64,000 nucleotides of DNA from Rhyacichthys aspro (taxonomy: Eukaryota > Chordata > Actinopteri > Gobiiformes > Rhyacichthyidae). The translations under genes and the position numbers were made by a program. A model generated the notes under the pieces. It searched no databases. It was not told the DNA's origin and was given only the letters and a program-made list of their open reading frames with translations. Below, piece by piece: positions 24,056 through 36,070 of the stretch (the first letter of the stretch is position 1; the number at the start of each line of letters is the position of its first letter). The stretch spans positions 28,688,280 to 28,752,279 of the forward strand of contig CM072159.1 in the NCBI GenBank assembly GCA_036850595.1. Direction: 5' to 3'.

Positions 24056-25599
24056 ATCATTGGAATTTGGAGTCAGACTTTCTTTTAGTCTGCTTTGTTT
24101 TAGTGAAATAAACAGTTTGTCAACTTTGGCCAAATCCTGTGTTATGCCTCAGAAAAGTTGCCAGTGCGTCCATCTCATTTTCTTCCGATTTTTGAAAAGT
24201 GGACAAAGTTTTGTGAAACCTAGCCCCATATTCCCTCGTAATCTGCCTTCAGTGAGTCTCAGCCTTCTTTTCTAGAGAAGAAATCTGGATTTTCCTCAGA
24301 CACACAACAACCCTGAAAATGTGCAACCAAGGCTTCCACTGAGGAGAGCATCTCAGGTGAAGACACGTTACTGTTTCCTTTCCCTCTTCACTTTAAAAAT
24401 GCAGAGAAAGCTTTTGCTCCAATCCTAAAAGTCCATTTGCTAAATCTGACTGATCTCCTCATGTCTCTTAATGTGAGTGCGCTGAGTGGCCCTCCCTTCC
24501 CGTCATTACGTAGGATGACTTCAGAAAGAGTCCTTGGACCAGTTCTTATAATTTGGATGACTCTTAAATCTACTTGGATATCTCATAAAAGAGCTTAAAA
24601 GTGGCTACTTTAAGCAAAGGATCATGAACTCAGAAGTCGGCTGCAGGCTGTTGTTGTGACTCAGAGACAGAGGAACAGTCTGTTCCTGCTCAGCCTCAGG
24701 TGCGTGTATGGCACATTTTTTGTGATCTACAGTCAGTAAAATTGGGTTTTGAGGTCTCATCACATTGTTGGCTGATTGTATTGAGTTGGTGTCACCTGGA
24801 CGCGACAGAAGTGTATGGGCTCACCAAGTGTTGTCTTCAGCACACTGAAGGTCTTTACTAATGGCAGACACTTCATTTTGCAAACCTGGTCAAGTGGTCT
24901 TTAGAGTTGTTCAAGTAATAGACTAGAGCTCAAAACAAAATGCTTAGGGAGGTACAGTTGTCTTTATCACTTCTCTCTAAACCTAAACCAGGCCACCACC
25001 AGTCTAGTCCAGTCTAGATCTGAGCCCATGTCATGTCTACAAAAGGGCATGTGCTTTTGCTGTGTCAGACTTACATTATAATATAGTAGAAGGTAATATG
25101 GTGCAGTTTGTTACCTTTCCATCTGAGCAGATTGTTAACCAGTAAAGTAGGCACTTTTCTATTTACCTGTTGTCTTCTTTCAGTGAAAAGAAATATTCAG
25201 TTGCAGATATCCACGGTGAATAAAACAACTGTGTATAGAAAGAGAAGCTAGTTCTGACAAGATGTTAGTTTGCATGAAAAACAATAATATTTGTAATGAA
25301 TTTCCATACTTTTATGCGGAGAGTAGAGCGTGAGCTGCCTGTCTGCAGACTTGAAGTTGACACGATGTTGTCTGTTAAACAAAGAAAAAATAATGGCACA
25401 GTTAGACTTCACCATATGTTCAACTCAACAGCAGTTTCCTTTGAGTTTTTCTGCTTTGTGAATTTGTGAGTGTGTTTTCTTGTTTGCCAGCTCCACCTGT
25501 TATCTGCTGGTTGTGGTTTTGGCTGTAGGTTCACATTAATGACCATCACAGTACAGTGTAGTATGTGTGTGTCTGTGTTTACATGAGGCCCGTCCAGCA

Positions 25600-26150
25600 C
25601 TTCCTCCCTCCTCTAAGCCTTCTTCTACTTTCAACATCCTTCTCTTTCTTATGGAAAAAAGCCAATTAGACTTGTGTCTGTTTGTTTTAAACAAAATGGC
25701 TTTTAATTAGCGCGATCAAAAAGGCTTCTTTCTGCAGGCCCCAGGATCCACTTTGTAGTTCCCCCTCTAGATCGCGCGCCAGTTTGATGCCACCTGATAG
25801 GACGCCAAAACAATCAGAGCACTTTTATAATGAATGCACGCTCACTTTATCACATTGTGTGCATGTATGGCAGGTTCTCCTCTAAACTGCTCTGCTCTTT
25901 TGTTGTATTGTTATCGGGACCAGTCGCACATCCTCTTAATTCCTCCCTTTCTTCTCCGTTGTCCTCTCGGTCTCTGATCTGTGGGCTTTTAATGATGTGG
26001 TCAGCACAGTTCACAGCTGGACGTGGCTGCTGTTTTCCAATCATCTTCCAACTATCTTCTATTCTGAATCATTGTCACGATATTGACACATTTTGCCACA
26101 ATGATCCAAGCCATACATGCAGCTATAGAAACAAACGGAGATATTATTAA
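25600..26150. promoter_or_regulatory. Candidate CNE cluster
   Basis: The island begins with a pyrimidine-rich stretch. A compact segment then carries TAATTA (25704-25709) next to GCGC and a TCF-like GATCAAA (25714-25720), and a CpG-dense patch with GATCGCGCGCC near 25771. The composite word ATTGTTATC lies at 25907-25915. The right half stays balanced to about 26060. A 106-codon frame across 25830-26150 has the opposite strand open over most of its length and shows no domain, so it is treated as chance. Confidence 0.42.
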
Positions 26151-26563
26151 TAGGTAGAGCAGACGATCATCATTTTTCTTTTCTTTTCGGTTGTTTTTTT
26201 TTTTACATTTTACTGACATTTACCAGATCCCATATTTAAATTTGAAGCCAAAAATGGGAAGAGAAGTTTGACAAAATTGACATTTGTAGCATTTGATTGA
26301 CTGTTTTGTCCAAATAGCTGTAAATTATGGTTTACTGTTGTAAAAAAAAGCACTGTTTTGGGGACAAATAGTGTCTTGACAAAACAACACCTTGTAGAGA
26401 TTAGGTAGAGAGTTTAGATCCCCTTTTATAAATTAGATATTCAACATGATACAATATAAAGAAGAGCTTATCAAACATCAGAGCAGAAAACAGGAGACAA
26501 TATGATTGCACCACACACCACCACAACACAATCTAGAGAACATACAGAGATTGAGTGTGGGTG
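26151..26563. other. Non-coding AT-rich stretch
   Basis: No gene or transposon was recognised. Confidence 0.42.
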
Positions 26564-26581
26564 GTGTGTGTGTGTGTGTGT
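26564..26581. repeat. (GT)n microsatellite
   Basis: About nine GT units with a single phase. Confidence 0.85.
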
Positions 26582-26599
26582 GAGAGCTGATGTCCAGTG

Positions 26600-26830
26600 C
26601 ATTGTTGCTCCAGAGCTGACAGTGGCTGCGGGGAGTGAACATGTGACCCTATCAGCTCACTACTGCTCAGCTCACCACGGCTCCTAATTGACATGTGTTT
26701 GTGTCTCGGCCAAGATCGGTCCGACTGACAGCTGTCGGGCCGCTCCGCTCGCTCATGTTTCTCCTGTCGGCTTTCTTTGATGAACTCTGACATGCACACT
26801 CATTTATTCTCATGCAAATCGTCAGCTTAC
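26600..26830. promoter_or_regulatory. Candidate CNE with octamer and E-box palindrome
   Basis: A short island with CpGs. It carries a perfect palindrome GACAGCTGTC (26727-26736) that contains the E-box CAGCTG and two TGACAG-type MEIS half-words. It also has a perfect POU octamer ATGCAAAT at 26812-26819. No repeat signature. Confidence 0.4.
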
Positions 26831-27000
26831 TGTAGACTGGAAAACTACTACTATGGTAAATATTACTAACAAAATCAGATCATTAATGGGAGTCAGTGAA
26901 AAGCGACGCTAATCTAAGTCATCCCATTATCCTTTAAGCCTTATAGATTGTGATCTTTAAAGCTAAGCAATGTCAGCAAAACAGACACTGAGCAGAACAC

Positions 27001-27652
27001 TGTTTCTGGGCAATTTAAGGCCCTGGGGCCACATCAGGCCCTCGACCCACCAGTGTCCAACCCTCAGGAGGCTTGTGTCGGAAAAGGAATTCATCCAAGA
27101 GTGTAGAACCTGTACAATACAGAATACAAACGTGATACTTTTATTTTGAAGGTACTCTTTGCCAACTAGTGTCAACAATAATATAACACTCACAAACCTT
27201 TTCACTCTGTTCATAAACTGCATGTGTTCAGCTGAGGTCAGGCTGTGTTGAGGGGAAGCTGGAATAGACTGTTATTGTTAAAAGTGTATTATGTTCCTGG
27301 TAAATGTTAAGAATAAATTCTGATTTCTTGGTTCAGGTGTTGTTTGGAAGGAGCTGTTATCATTAGTGTTTCTGCAGGAGATTAGACTTAACTGTAGTGT
27401 TTTTTGAGTCATTTTCTCAGGTGTCACTACACATCTTGAGCCAGGCCTGGTTTTAGAACAAAATGGAAAAAGTGGATCTAAAACAGAGGATGATGAAGCT
27501 GTGACGATGGCATATATTTCACATATATTTGCTATAGTTTAAACAATACGTGTTTTTATTGAGTGTAAGTGAGTTGACCGTGTTGGCCCAGCCCTCCACA
27601 ATAGTCCCAGGTTATAATGTGGCCCTTGGAGAAAAATAATTGCCCACCCCTG
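27001..27652. mobile_element. Degraded hAT-type non-autonomous transposon
   Basis: The right end reads inward on the minus strand as CAGGGGTGGGCAATTATTTT from 27652, a classical hAT (Charlie-like) terminus followed by GGGCCACATTATAA. The left end (27001 onward) keeps GGGCAATTTAAGGCCC and GGGGCCACATCAGGCCC but has lost most of the first six terminal bases. The element is about 650 bp and has no transposase frame. The candidate 8-bp flanks (26993-27000 and 27653-27660) do not match clearly, consistent with age. Confidence 0.6.
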
Positions 27653-28079
27653 CTGTAGAATGATGAGAATTAAAGGAGAAATGGCGCTACTAGTGTTTGT
27701 GGTTATGTCACTCAGTTGAGTAAAAATTAAGAGATAATATTTTTGAATATGTCATGTTTTCTGTTGGAACGTGTTTATCACAAAACAATGTGTAATTTAT
27801 TTGAAGAACATTTTTGTTTGAGGATTATTTATCGTCCAATCGGCTGACTACACCCCCTAAGTATACCACAAAGCCAGATCCTTTTGGGACCCCAAACCAA
27901 GGTGTCCCCAAAGTGGTACAGTGCACTTTTTTGGACACTTCTGACCCCTTGACGTTATGTAAATGCACCAGAACCGCACAGTGCCATCCCAGTGGAAAGA
28001 GGCCATTGTGTCATCTGCTGACAGAATGACCACAAATATGGTAAATCCTGTGTCTTGTATTACATGAACAGATTTAAAG
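27653..28079. other. Non-coding stretch
   Basis: No gene is seen. A 71-codon plus frame at 27814-28029 has no recognisable product. Confidence 0.4.
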
Positions 28080-28520
28080 GTGAATTAAAACCCCTTTGTT
28101 TGTAAGAAATTACATTTTGGCGCAATATATTCCTCAGGACGGTGCCATTACATAACTCTAACAATAGAGCATGTGTCACTGTGCGCCGACAGAAAAGGAA
28201 AGCTCTGACTCTGCAGATATATTAGTCATCCAGAGTTTAGCGGAGGTTATGGATGGTTCCCCTGGTGACAGTCTGCAGTGTCCTGACTCAAAAGGCTCAT
28301 TGATTTATAATAAGTTCACCCAGACCCTGTGTCTCTGAGCAGCACCTACATCAGAAACTCTGACACTGGATTACACCGACGGCACGTGTCAAAGTCTGAT
28401 TAATGGACACAACGGGGACCAATAGCAATACTCTTAAAGTGATATGTGGCTTTAGGAGAGACTAATTAAAAGACAGTTCAATAATGTGCCTCATCTTAAT
28501 AGTTTTTTGCAGTTGTGTTT
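28080..28520. promoter_or_regulatory. Candidate CNE
   Basis: A long even-composition block with a palindromic E-box CACGTG at 28383-28388, a TGATTAATGG-type homeodomain word just to its right, and further ATTA and TAAT words in the segment 28440-28500. No transposon signature. Confidence 0.37.
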
Positions 28521-29071
28521 TAATCTCAACCAAAGCTGTAATGGGGAGCAGTAGCTTATTTATCAACAGTTGCAGTGTTTTAAAAGCACCTGGACAACTA
28601 CTCTAACGTGCAATTTCCTCACCATGAGGTTTTCTTATTCAATGTAGGCTTTATGAAGTATTCAGCCCATGAAAGTATGAGTGTATGTGATGAATTAACC
28701 TTATTGTGGTGCCTTTTTGTTGAAAAGTTTATTGTAGGTAAAGTTGTTGTGGTGTTAAGGAGTTGGAGCTGGGAGTATAAATGGTGTGAACCTATAGGGA
28801 CAATATTTAAAGATCAAATAAGTTGGCTACCACGTTGACTTCAACATTTTCTGCTGGAAATACTCAGTTACATTGAATAGAACCAACCACCAACAACAAA
28901 CCAAAACAACAGGTTTGTATTCACTGCTAGTTTTCACATACTCACAAACCTATGAGACCAAGTGCAGAAAGCCCAACCACTGAATGATCTGATTGGATAA
29001 ACAAGACGTGAAAGCAGAAAAATGTATTGCCTGTTTGTTGAAAAGCAGAGGGACTAAGACGGTGTTGTTTC
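28521..29071. other. Non-coding AT-rich stretch
   Basis: No gene or repeat recognised up to the left end of the adjacent MITE. Confidence 0.42.
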
Positions 29072-29542
29072 CAGTGTTCATTTTGTTGATGAATAATTTT
29101 TGTTATAGTTTTGGTCCAGGACATATTTTTGAGTCTGAAAACTAAATAAAAAGTGTTTAACGAGAAATAAAACTCTGACTAAATGCATTGACACTTTTGT
29201 CAATCAATAAAAAGAAAATGAACAGATGGAGACAAAATCCAATCAAAAGGAGGAGGAGACATGTTGAGAAGAGATCCAGTCTGAACTCAGGTTTTTGAGC
29301 GTCACTGAAGTGATGTCAGACATAAACATTTGTTAGAGCCAACAGACGAGGAGACGAAAAGAGAACGACTTTTAAATATGAAAAAAAAAACAACCTATAG
29401 TAGATATAGTCAAACAAATTCTTAGGATATTTAGTTGACTAACACTATTAAGGACTAGATGACTAAATTATGACTAAGACTAAATTGCATTTTAGTCAAA
29501 AGACTAAAACTAAATTAAAATTTGCTGTCAACATTAACACTG
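29072..29542. mobile_element. hAT-like MITE with terminal repeats and 8-bp duplication
   Basis: The left end is CAGTGTTCATTTTG (29072-29085). The right end, read on the minus strand from 29542, is CAGTGTTAATGTTG, identical at 12 of 14 positions. Further inward both ends keep a TTTAGTTTTAGTC-like stretch. The flanks are GTTGTTTC (29064-29071) and GTGGTTTC (29543-29550), an 8-bp target-site duplication matching at 7 of 8 bases. An 8-bp duplication is typical of the hAT superfamily. The 471-bp interior is AT-rich and has no transposase, so the element is non-autonomous. Confidence 0.75.
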
Positions 29543-29699
29543 GTGGTTTCTCTTGTTACCTCTCTTGTTCTCTGACTACCCAGGGCGGTTGTCTCTATTT
29601 AGCACAAGTAGCATTGAACATGAAGCCTCTTTACTCCTAAGCCCTTTCTCTTTCTCTACGTCCATCAATCTGTGTCGCTGTGAGCCTGTACATTGTGTC

Positions 29700-30400
29700 T
29701 GTCAGAACACTTAGCACAGAGCCCCATGGTTTCCCTTCATTTCCATATAATTAGATTGTGTGTGAAAGGCTACTTCCAGTGCATTGATTAAGTGTCAGAG
29801 GAGAGAAGAGGAGAGCAGACAAGCATCTGTGGGCACCAGCGGGACAGGAGGGGTCACAGCACAACAGCAGCCTGTCACACACATCCTCCTCCAGTGTCAC
29901 CATTACACAGCCTCATGTCTCCACGCCTGAAACAGGAGCGAACGAATGTGTGCTGCTAATAATGACCTATATTGTGTACAGTATGACATTGGCCCTGTTC
30001 TTTGATTAGTCTGCTTCTCTTTTTGTTTTGTTTGACAGAATCAGAGCAGACGGTAGTAGCCGTGTGTTTCTCCGCCGGCTCCTATTGTCTGAGTCTTAAT
30101 TTATGTTTTGCTGTGGCTGAGTCTGACTCGTGTGTTATACGAGCGGCCGCTGTCCTGCCCTATATAAGGACAAAACAACCTGAGTCTCAACGCACTTCTG
30201 CTGCACTAATGAATTCTCCTGTTGGACTGTGAATCTTTGGCGTGGAAACCCTTTTAGTCTTTGACAACGTGAGCTGCGTTTACATTTTGTCAGCAGAGGT
30301 TAATCAGAACATAGTACATTTTCAATTAGACAATGGGCATAAGCCATCGAAAATTCTCCAAAAAAAGGTCTGGCAAATGGTAATTTATTTTATTGCCTCT
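29700..30400. promoter_or_regulatory. Candidate CNE cluster, includes a TATA-like box
   Basis: A balanced island with CpGs and a NotI-type GCGGCCGC (30143-30150). Just downstream lies CTATATAAGG (30160-30169), which could serve as a TATA box on the plus strand. Homeodomain-like words include TGATTAAGTG (about 29785-29794) and CAATTAGACAATGGG-type sequence near 30324. No coding exon follows at a convincing distance, so an enhancer is more likely than a gene promoter. Confidence 0.35.
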
Positions 30401-31369
30401 ATGCAGTGCTTGATTTCTAAAGTAGGAAGTCAGGGGACACAGAGAGTATATGTAGGCGTGTTACTACAGCACCAAGCAGGGAGGAAAAGACAGTACACTA
30501 TGAAGGCTGCATTACTAAACAATACTTTTTAACACACCTATGGGCAATTTCTACGGCATGAGTTATATAAATGAGATTTATTTAAAAACAAAAGGATCGG
30601 ATCAGATTCATAAGACACATGAACTCCTACAAACTGGGAAAACAAAGGTCCTGGGCAGAATTTGGGTAAAGGAGAACCATGTTTCCCTGTGTTTCCACAA
30701 ATTAATCAATATCTATATGTGTGTGCTGTCAGTGAGTAGGTACAGAATAAAGAATAAAGTGGCTTATATCTGCCTTTTCTGTTCATACAAGCAGTTATTT
30801 AAAAGATGCTAGGATTATGTTACGCTGGTCTTCTACACAACGACAAAAAACAATACATGCAGGGCTTAGAATTAAACACAAATTATTTTAGGATCTGTGC
30901 TTCTTCATTAAAGACTGTTAAACTGAGATCTGTGTGACAGTGTGTGTGAGCATAAACTTTGCTAAAGCAGCAAAACCCACTTCAAGGTCAAATTTACATC
31001 ACCATTATAAAACATACATAATAAAAATTCCATAATAGGCAAAGTAAAACACATTCTGAACTAAAATGAATGAGGGCTATAGGTTCTTAGCATTCAGGCT
31101 CCATCTGCTAATGGTAACTGAACTGAAGTCAACTAAAGTACCACACTTTAGGATGTACCTTGTATGGAAAGTTTGTCAGACTGGAGTATCTAAAAAAGAG
31201 AGGTTATAGGGGTAAGGATAGTGATTTAGGGCCTTGGTGTTTTTTTCTGTGTATATCTGATGTTGCTTTTCAAAAGGTCTATTAAGATCCATCAGATTAG
31301 AAAACACTGTGTCTTTAAAATAGCTGTAAATGTGGACATTAAAACTGTGAATGATTATATTTTTGTGAG
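30401..31369. other. Non-coding AT-rich stretch
   Basis: No gene is seen. Frames of 90-96 codons (30242-30812, plus strand) have no recognisable product. Confidence 0.4.
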
Positions 31370-31685
31370 TATAATAATTCTAGTAGACTCTGACAAAGTG
31401 ACCTCAGTGACTTTTTCTCCCGAACAGACTCCCGTGCTGCCCTGCGCCGCCATCATTCATGCTCACACTCGGAGCGGCTCAATACAGCCTCAGTTCTGTA
31501 CATTTAGCTGTGCACTGTTGCACCGCAGCCCAGAAAAAGGCCCTCTGTGGGAGTCCATCAGAGAACATAAGAAGTCTCTTTCACCGACCAGACTCCAAAA
31601 GCTTTTTGTCTCCATGATGGATAGCACTGGGACTACATTTAGCTCTTTCAAATACAGCTGTTCTTTATCACAACACATCTAGCCT
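31370..31685. promoter_or_regulatory. Candidate CNE (exon considered)
   Basis: A GC-richer block that starts after a splice-acceptor-like tract TTTTTCTCCCGAACAG (about 31409-31426). The plus frame stays open to 31682, but the minus strand is open across most of the same block too. No donor follows and I recognise no peptide. A CNE explains the balanced composition better than an exon. Confidence 0.3.
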
Positions 31686-32429
31686 TGCAATATTTTTAAG
31701 GAAAAGATTGGCATTATAAATTTAACATCGAGATTATTACATAAACATTTATCTAAGAATATTTTATCAAGAAGGTGTGTTGAATCAGAAACCCCTGAAT
31801 GACAACACATGGCTGATGGTGAATTCTCAAATGAATTATCCCATAAATCATTTTTGTTACTGTATCCGTTTGACTTTTTTGTTACTTGTGAATATCTGGT
31901 GATAAGAGAATTGAAGCAGTGGAGGCCCCTCTTGAAAAGGTTTTTTTTTTAATTTTCTTTGTTGTATATCAGATTAAAAGTTAATGTTATTGCAATATCA
32001 ACAACGGTATCATAAAGAACTGCTACCCCTGCTAAGAGACGGCACCAGACATAAATATGCATATTTGTGACTTGACAAGTTTTTTTCAGTTCCAAACTGT
32101 GACTCATGCAACTGTGATGTAACCAAAAAACATAACGGCTCAAATGTTACCAGAAGAATTAAGTCCAAAGCTTTGCATTTGTTTATTTCTAAGTTATAAA
32201 TTAAACTTTTACAAATGTCAAAGAAAGCAGTCAGATACATTCATTTTTATAATTTCATTTGGTATAATGATTCCAAATCTCATGTTGTGTGCATGTGTAA
32301 AAATGTGAAGCAAATTTAATGTGATTTTGGCAGGCACCTGTGAAATAAAAGGAATTTCTGAAGATCTTTTCAGCTTTTATGCTTATTAAATAGAAGAGCT
32401 CTTATGGAGACTATGGAGATACTGTTTTG
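31686..32429. other. Non-coding AT-rich stretch
   Basis: No gene or repeat recognised. Confidence 0.42.
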
Positions 32430-32790
32430 TTTTTTGTTTTTTGCTAGAAACCTAACTCAGAAAGCAAGAGCCCCTGAGACTACAGAGGCTAAGGACAGAC
32501 AGTGTTGAGCTGCCTCTTGAACCTCTGCCTGCTGCTTGAACCAGGTTTGGTGGAGAGCAAACAGGATTGGACTTGGCAAGTCAAGTGGGGCTGCTTAAAG
32601 CCCCAGCTGAGTTTGGATAACAATCCTCTCTGCGCACACAACTGCACTGCTCTGCTCTCTGTGCTAAGTGCTAATTAGCAGAACAAAGCATCTGTTGTTC
32701 TATGAACACACGACAGTTAAATATTTCATCTATCCGCCCATCTCTGCAGATCCTCGGCTTCGCTGGAGGAGCAAGAGGAGGCGAGCTGAC
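32430..32790. promoter_or_regulatory. Candidate CNE
   Basis: A balanced block with the composite word ATTGTTATC on the minus strand (GATAACAAT at 32616-32624). A homeodomain TAATTA at 32672-32677 is followed by a SOX-like AACAAAG at 32682-32688. No repeat signature. Confidence 0.4.
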
Positions 32791-33479
32791 AGCCCACTGT
32801 ACAAACACACTCTCATCAGCACATGTTCACGTACAAACAACTGTGAATGTAGGTAACACATGCAGGTTTGAACCCCTTTACAACTACAGGTTTCTGCAGG
32901 TAACAATGCATCATGATTATAGTTCAAACATGTCTTTGAAGATACAGCACATCTGAGTTTGAGACCTGGCCCAAACGTCTTTGTAGGTCAGCTCCTTTCT
33001 GAACAGTGAAAGAGTCCGGCTGGTTCTCACAAAGAGCAGACACACACAGAGACAGACACTGGGGATGTGCTCTAATGTGAGCTGACAGTAGCATCAGCGT
33101 AATGTGCCATATTAAAGTGAACAGGACCTTTACTATAAACACCATTCCCTCAGAGAGCGAGAGCTACAGGCGCAGCGCTGGAGGTTTGTTCTGACAGAGA
33201 CAGGGCCAGTGGCTAAGTGCTTATTAGCCTGCCTCCCCTGACACCTACAAATATACACTTTGTTCAGCACTGTGTGAGCTGAGGAAGGCCCGTACAGACA
33301 CAGATCACCACCTGCTCACAAAGGGAAGGTTAAGTGAGTCCAATGATTGGAGATAGGAAAAAGACATATCTGATGCTGTCTACCTCCTCTTCCTCCCTCC
33401 ATTTGTGCGTCTCGTGGCTTGAAGGAGGAGTGTAGGAGCAGAATGCTCTTGTCTTGTTAAACGTCTGGCAGATGACAGA
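32791..33479. promoter_or_regulatory. Weak candidate CNE region
   Basis: Still more balanced than the AT-rich flanks, with short CA tracts, but without a striking motif group. The segments 33120-33260 and 33360-33480 look the most CNE-like. Confidence 0.22.
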
Positions 33480-33930
33480 AAAATTAGAGGCATTTCGCTC
33501 TTGACAGGTTGTTGTGTGTGCGTGTTTTTCCCTTTTTCTGCTTCAAATGTTTTTTGTCAGTTTGTTTTCAGTCAAGCTGTCTCTGCAGCACAATAAGTGC
33601 TACCAGTCCGTGCACATACACACACACTCACTGAGACAGAGACGCACTAAACATGTGCAGGTTTTTGTGTTCTCACCGGAGACGGATCTGATTTTGTATT
33701 CTCAGATTGGTGGCAATGGGAGGAGGGAGAGGAGCGCTCGCTCACAAAGATGTCTTCCCCTCTGCTAATTATCGAGACAGGCTTTGATTGCCTGTTTGGA
33801 AACAGTTTTCAAACAGCTGTAATGACGATGATTAGGCGCCGCTGCCGTTTCAGAGCATGCGGCGGAGGAGTGCGCAGTCGGACCGTCCAAACGTCTCGTC
33901 CTCCTGTGTTTACCTGAAGGTGTGTGATTT
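33480..33930. promoter_or_regulatory. Candidate CNE with nested palindromes
   Basis: The right part (33690-33910) is CpG-rich. It contains CTGTTT (33792-33797) opposed by AAACAG (33800-33805) and again by CAAACAG (33810-33816). The last runs into an E-box CAGCTG (33814-33819) and a TAATGA word. The nested inverted arms over about 28 bp are unusual and suit overlapping protein-binding sites. Confidence 0.38.
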
Positions 33931-35057
33931 CACATGCCATTTTGTTGCATTATTTCCACATTACAGTGTTGCTTTTCACTTTTGCCGTTCTTCTCAAATG
34001 TAATAGTGTGTCTCCACAAAGGTTCCCTCAAGCTCTAACCACTACCTTTAAACACTCATGGGATGAAACTGGCATTTTGTGTTTTATGTCACACAAAAGT
34101 TTCATTGAGATTCTTCTTTTTATTTAGGGAAAGAGAAACTGTTGACAACATATACCACAAAGTATATGTTATGGCACAGAATAAACTGACAGTAAAAGCT
34201 CTGTTGACTTGCTGCTTTCCTTTTATCCTTGTCTCCCAACATCTTTGTTTGGCAGTGAACTAATTTTAGATTTGAGGCATTAAAAGATCAATTACATGCT
34301 CCTTTTAACATTTCACTTTATATTCCTTGTTAATAAGTTGTGAGGTCTAATAGCAATAAAATCAAGAAGAACCAGCATGTCTGACTCTGTCAAGTGTGAC
34401 ATTTAAAACCAACAGTGACACCAAAGTCAAAGGCTCATGAGAATAAGATAAAGACAACAAAAGAGCTGCACAGACAAACTAAACAATGCAGGTCAAATCA
34501 TATTTTTTTCCTTCAGTAGAATATATGTAGTTTTTGTCAGAGTCCATTCATATGAAGTGAACTATGGAGACATTTCTAGTTCTTGTGCTATAGATGCTGC
34601 AGTTATTCTCAATCTTATGCTTTCACTATTTCACTGTGTTGAGTCCAACTTCTCACACTTTTAATTAAAGTATCACAGAGTCCTTGGGCATTGTTAATAT
34701 GATCTCTGTGGCCCTTTTATTCAACATCCATAGTAGTATTACGTAAGTTGATTTATGTGTGAGCCAGACTTTTCTCTTTCACTTCTGGTCTTTTCTGTGA
34801 TTCTCCTTTGTTCTTGGGAAATTCATCAACGGATATTTCCAAATAAAATCTCAGCAATGTCACGTATTTCTGTCTAGAAGACTACGTGTAAATGTATGTG
34901 CTCTTTCATGAAGTGGAAAAAAATGTCATTGTTTGAAGATATTGTAAAGACATCAGTTCTGTCACAAAACTGAGGCTAAAAGCTCAAATTCAAGAAAAAG
35001 ACTCACAGCTTGTCCATTACTTTCTACTTTTATAAACAGTACAAAGTTATGGACGAA
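33931..35057. other. Non-coding AT-rich stretch
   Basis: No gene or repeat recognised. Confidence 0.42.
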
Positions 35058-35132
35058 GGGGCCAAGGACAGGGAAATATAAAGGGGCCAAGGACAGGTGA
35101 ATATAAAGGGGCCAAGGACAGGTGAATATCAG
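35058..35132. repeat. 25-bp tandem repeat, three copies
   Basis: Three adjacent units (35058-35082, 35083-35107, 35108-35132), each starting GGGGCCAAGGACAGG and followed by an AATATAAA-type end. Units 1 and 2 differ at two positions and unit 3 diverges only at its last bases. Confidence 0.9.
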
Positions 35133-35449
35133 ACAAATGTGAGGGTTGGTGCTAAGAAAAACTGTCTTAGTGTTTTGTGTTGTTTATTTAAATAGCATTA
35201 AGTCAGTATTAATGCTATTAAACAGTATTTTTTTCACTGTTTAACACACACAATTATGATCTGGATGTCCATCTTTAAATCCATGCCTTTTGTTACAATT
35301 GTCACATTATATCCCCTAAGTCTATTGCTTTTTTGTGCCTGACCATACTTAGCCATTAGCATCACTAGCTAGAGTTATCCTGCAGCTAATTTTAAGATTA
35401 TTATGCTTCACAATTCCAAACTTTTTCCCATATACTCTGCCCATTTTCA
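35133..35449. other. Non-coding AT-rich stretch
   Basis: Nothing recognised. Confidence 0.4.
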
Positions 35450-36070
35450 CAGATTTTTTGGGTGACATCACAAGGTATCGATGGATTAATACACAATGTG
35501 TTACACTTTGGATTATCTTGATCTGATGTGAGATTAAATATTGTCCTTCACTCCCAGTGCTTCCCTTTTAATGTTGGGAGTAATCCTCTTGTGGCATTAA
35601 TCAGCTTTAAACAGTGGGAAACACCCACAGCTCTGGTTCCCCTCAGTGTTGTTTTTGTTCAGAAATACTAATAATCTGAAGATCTGCTGTAATCTGTGAT
35701 CTGTTTCCACATGAATCGTTTTGATCCATTTGAGAAAAACTGTGTTGATCTTTCAGCCACAGTTACTGACTCTGAGTGAGGTTCACTTCTTTGCCTTTAT
35801 TTTTTCTCTTAATTACATCTGGCCTCAGTCAGCTGCATTTGAATTGATTTATCTCATCAGTTCTTTTTTCTACCCGAAGCACATGAACTAACAAATGAAG
35901 TTTTAGACATGAAACGGCAAAGAACAGTCTCTTTGGGACTTCCTTTTCTAATAGAGCGATGGAGCTGCTCCTCTGCTGCCTGGGCATCCAATACGCTTCA
36001 ATAAGTGCTTTGTGCTTCTCTGCTACACGCTTTACTGTGCTGGGCATCAGATAGTGATGCTGTTGTTGGT
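35450..36070. promoter_or_regulatory. Candidate CNE
   Basis: Two balanced segments (35460-35650 and 35780-36060). The first contains several TAAT/ATTA words, including GGAGTAATCC near 35576 and GCATTAATCAGC near 35594. The second has CTTAATTACATC near 35810 and is open on the minus strand for 72 codons without a recognisable product. Confidence 0.32.

Larger units (their letters stand above)
23171..25599. other. Non-coding stretch with simple repeats
   Basis: No gene is seen. Simple repeats are listed separately. A segment at about 24460-24560 is somewhat CpG-richer and could be a minor CNE. Confidence 0.4.

Noticed and set aside
31260..31682. 140-codon plus-strand frame with an acceptor-like tract
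   Set aside because: The opposite strand is open over most of the GC-rich part, no donor follows, and no known protein is recognised.
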